Shown piece by piece: positions 61,803 to 64,000 of a stretch of DNA of 64,000 nt; within the stretch, counting starts at the first letter, position 1; each line of letters begins with the position of its first letter. The position numbers and the translations under genes were made by a program. A model generated the notes under the pieces. That model was given only the letters and a program-made list of their open reading frames with translations, had not been told where the DNA came from and searched no databases. Origin of the DNA: Paenibacillus endophyticus (lineage in GTDB: Bacteria; Bacillota; Bacilli; Paenibacillales; Paenibacillaceae); contig NZ_JACHXW010000026.1 of NCBI RefSeq assembly GCF_014192395.1, positions 46,498 through 110,497 of the forward strand, in the 5' to 3' direction.

Positions 61803-61870
61803 GTGGTATGACCAAGAGCTTAGAATAATCACCACACGGATTGTTAGAGGACAAGAACATATAGGTATAG

Positions 61871-61898
61871 AAAACCGCTGCGGATAGCGGTTTTTTTT
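61871..61898 (+). terminator. Rho-independent terminator of the SDR gene
   Basis: Perfect 9-bp stem AAAACCGCT / AGCGGTTTT, 6-nt loop, eight-T tail. Confidence 0.85.
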
Positions 61899-62046
61899 GC
61901 TGCAAAGAAATATGTTCTTGTCCCAGTTCGAATGACTAGACCTTAGGAAAAACTTTTTTTGGAAATTTGTTCCTAGGATTCTATATCCATTATTTCTAGG
62001 AGAGACTATGCTTGAATGCTAGACAAAATGGGAGGTGTTATTATCA

Positions 62047-62616
62047 ATGAGTTCTGAACCATTACGGTTGTTCATTGCAATTCCGATCGACCAAAAATGG
62101 CGTGAGCGATTGACTGAACAATCCAGACGGCTCAAATCAAATCTTTATTTTCAGAAATGGACGCACCCGGAAGATTATCACATAACTTTGAAATTTTTAG
62201 GTGATACCTCGATAGCTACGATCCAACAGATTCAAAAGTTATTGTCCAACGTTGCGCTCGCTACTGAACCATTTGAATTGAGAGCGAAAGGATGGGGGAC
62301 TTTTGGTGCCCCAACGTCACCCAGTATTCTTTGGGCAAGTGTAGGCGGAGACTTAGATGCATTAACAGATTTGCATCGACGAATAGAAGATAGCTTGGAG
62401 GGACTCTACCCGAGGGAAAATCGTGCATTTAGTCCTCATTTAACGATAGCTCGCCGTTATAAAGGGAAAGACCAGTTGAAAACAGCAATTGATGATTATT
62501 TTCCTGATGATAAAGGGTCAGAAAACAATTGGTTCGTTAAAGAAATACAGCTGTATGAAAGCAATCTGGAAACGGTCCCCATGTATAAACCTATTGCGAC
62601 ATTTACATTTGCTTGA
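62047..62616 (+). CDS. thpR: RNA 2',3'-cyclic phosphodiesterase (189 aa)
   Basis: 2H-phosphoesterase superfamily (LigT/ThpR), which opens RNA 2',3'-cyclic phosphates. The two catalytic His-x-Thr motifs are present: HIT at 45-47 (YHITLKFLG) and HLT at 131-133 (FSPHLTIARR), 86 residues apart, and RLFIAIPI near the N-terminus is typical. Cytoplasmic. ATG 62047 follows GGGAGGTG with an 11-base gap; the GTG at 62035 lies in the SD and is rejected. Monocistronic. Physiological role in RNA repair or tRNA processing is not settled for the family. Confidence 0.85.
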   Translation: MSSEPLRLFIAIPIDQKWRERLTEQSRRLKSNLYFQKWTHPEDYHITLKFLGDTSIATIQQIQKLLSNVALATEPFELRAKGWGTFGAPTSPSILWASVGGDLDALTDLHRRIEDSLEGLYPRENRAFSPHLTIARRYKGKDQLKTAIDDYFPDDKGSENNWFVKEIQLYESNLETVPMYKPIATFTFA

Positions 62617-62713
62617 TACCACTTCATAGCGGGATAAGGATGAAATATAGCGTACTTTGAGAAGCTAACCATTCTCTGGAATTAAGTAGTAGAACTATGC
62701 TTCCATTAAAATC

Positions 62714-63114
62714 TTGGACGTTCGCCATACTCGTATGGCACAAGGCGAGGAATTGCGTGGTTTCCATCTTCCCACTGGCAGTTTCTTGTTTTCCGTACGC
62801 GGTTGTGCTCGTATTCTGTTAAACGGTCCATTTCAATACTGCATAAGGTTAGAGCGATGGAGCAAGGATGGTGGCAGCAAGCCTCGTTGGAGCATTTTCA
62901 CGTAAAAGTACTGTTTTATCAATTTGTTCATCAGCTGCTCTGTCAGCTGGAAGCACGGGAATTGGAAAAGCTCGAGGTTTGGAAAGCGATACCTGCAGTG
63001 AAGCAAAACCATGTCTATAAGATTTCAGCGAGGCACTGGATGCTTAACGGTCCCATCTCCGATAGCATGAAAATAGACGATGTCTTACAAGCATTGACGG
63101 GAAATAAGCAATAG
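62714..63114 (+). pseudogene. Decayed AraC regulator fused to a siderophore-binding domain (YbbB/Btr type)
   Basis: Two overlapping frames carry pieces of one protein. Frame one (62714-62905) reads VRHTRMAQGEELRGFHLPTG and LFSVRGCARILLNG, the N-terminal cupin part of Btr-like AraC regulators. Frame two (62803-63114) reads LEHFHVKVLFYQFVHQLL, then directly WKAIPAVKQNHVYKISARHW, which belongs to the very end of the FecB-like binding domain. The helix-turn-helix and most of the binding domain are absent, and the two pieces are in different frames. So the gene has suffered at least one frameshift and a large internal deletion; no function is expected. Confidence 0.65.
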
Positions 63115-63454
63115 AAACGCAATTACGTCCGTTACAGGCTGGAAGCGGGTAAGTGATGAGATGAACTTCAAACTTAATCAGGGAACCGAAGCGCTCGCCA
63201 GGAAGTTTTCTAACAATCAAATCGATGAAGTGATTGATTTAAATAGAAAAAACGCATGTAAGTTTTTCTAAATGGATAAGGTAACAACAATTATTTATGC
63301 ACAAAAACGAAACAATAACAGGTGGCCTCATGGCCGCCTGTTTTTTTGTTATCGTACAAAGAGCAAATCATTACGATGAAAATCCAATCAACGTTATATG
63401 GTTTGCCTTATTGAATCCCCTTACAATGTATATCAGAAGGAGGAATGCGACATC
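63115..63454. other. Region upstream of the last transporter
   Basis: A 36-codon frame from ATG near 63161 (MNFKLNQGTEALARKF...) has no good SD and is probably not a gene. A terminator lies at 63318-63347. A possible TTGCCT-N18-TGTATA promoter lies just before the permease. Confidence 0.35.
63318..63347 (+). terminator. Rho-independent terminator
   Basis: Stem ACAGGTGGCC / GGCCGCCTGT (one G-U type mismatch), 4-nt loop, seven-T tail. Confidence 0.8.
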
Positions 63455-64000
63455 ATGTTAGCACAACTATATAAATATCGTTGGCAGTATGTCATGATTT
63501 TACCGGCGGTTTTGCTTTTGTTTCTATTTAACTATGTTCCGATGGCGGGCATTCAAATCGCATTCCGCGATTTTCAGATCGGGTCCTCGATATGGGACAG
63601 CGCTTGGGTTGGATTCCAAAACTTTACGTTTCTGCAAGAGCCTCAGTTTTGGATCGTCGTAAAAAATACGTTGTTCATTTCGGTATTGAAATTCGTATTC
63701 GGATTTCCGGCTCCAATTGTATTGGCCATTATGATTAATGAATTGGTGAGCGCAGGGTTCAAAAGATTCGTTCAATCGGTCAGCTACTTGCCTCATTTCT
63801 TCTCATGGATCGTCGTCGCTTATATTCTACAATCCTTTCTTACACTAGACGGCGGTTTGGCCAACGATTTGATTACGAAAATGGGCGGAGAACCTATCTT
63901 TTTCTTAGGCTCGGAGAGCTGGTTCCGGCCAATGATCGTCTCCAGCGGCTTGTGGAAAGAAGTGGGCTGGAATACGATTCTTTATCTCGCAGCGATTACA
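63455..64000 (+). CDS. Sugar ABC transporter permease, LplB/YteP type (partial, cut by window end)
   Basis: The first 182 residues are visible. First helix, the signature FNYVPMAGIQIAFRDFQIG, WVGFQNF and the later SYLPHFFSWIVV and WKEVGWNTILYLAAIT segments match the LplB group. The EAA loop lies beyond the window edge. AAGGAGG precedes the ATG by 11 bases. This is the fourth sugar importer of the window; a second permease and a binding protein are expected outside. Confidence 0.88.
   Translation, partial: MLAQLYKYRWQYVMILPAVLLLFLFNYVPMAGIQIAFRDFQIGSSIWDSAWVGFQNFTFLQEPQFWIVVKNTLFISVLKFVFGFPAPIVLAIMINELVSAGFKRFVQSVSYLPHFFSWIVVAYILQSFLTLDGGLANDLITKMGGEPIFFLGSESWFRPMIVSSGLWKEVGWNTILYLAAIT

Overview
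The window looks like chromosome from a spore-forming Bacillota of the Paenibacillus type. This is inferred from content: an alpha/beta-type small acid-soluble spore protein, a YjcZ-like spore peptide, three very large secreted proteins ending in triple SLH domains, YesM/YesN-style two-component systems beside LplABC/MsmEFG-type sugar ABC transporters, CcpA-like cre boxes, and strong Shine-Dalgarno sites with frequent GTG/TTG starts. I saw no rRNA, tRNA, CRISPR array, prophage or intact insertion sequence.

Layout. 0-1.5 kb: an alpha/beta hydrolase and a doubtful membrane ORF, both on the minus strand. 1.6-12.9 kb: a polysaccharide-lyase locus with a solute-binding lipoprotein, two permeases, a YesM-type kinase followed by only the first codons of its response regulator, and a 1787-residue heparinase II/III-like SLH protein. 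A 48-bp sequence (40/48 identical) lies upstream of both the transporter and the lyase and probably co-regulates them. 13.5-16.3 kb: an aldo/keto reductase divergent from a MerR regulator, with a textbook MerR promoter between them, then small AT-rich orphan or broken genes; a 38-bp hairpin repeat brackets the segment. 16.5-23.3 kb: a second sugar transporter enclosed by its own kinase and regulator, followed by a spore protein gene.

23.8-43 kb holds the main catabolic island. A GH125 enzyme lies divergent to a transporter that is followed by GH3, GH38 and GH130 enzymes. The enzymes lack signal peptides, so this looks like import and cytoplasmic dismantling of a mannose-rich oligosaccharide, possibly N-glycan derived. 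A membrane-bound AraC regulator separates it from a tightly overlapping operon: COG3964-type amidohydrolase, DgaE-like PLP ammonia-lyase, DgaF-like aldolase, PfkB/KdgK-type kinase, GntR/UTRA regulator. This second operon looks like a sugar-acid or amino-sugar-acid pathway without the PTS that accompanies the Salmonella dga genes, and is the best candidate for an undescribed pathway here.

43-54.6 kb: a YjcZ-like peptide, an NAD-dependent epimerase-like protein surrounded by TetR-type palindromes with no TetR gene beside it, a large membrane-anchored protein of unknown function, an SLH metallophosphoesterase, a HEAT-repeat protein, a GNAT acetyltransferase, and a TetR/SDR pair with two identical operators. 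54.7-59.3 kb: a 1530-residue secreted CE4 deacetylase-GH10 xylanase-CBM9-SLH fusion with a cre box just upstream. 59.8-64 kb: an orphan archaeo-eukaryotic-type primase, an SDR, an RNA 2',3'-cyclic phosphodiesterase (ThpR), a decayed AraC/siderophore-binding regulator, and the start of a fourth sugar permease cut by the window edge.
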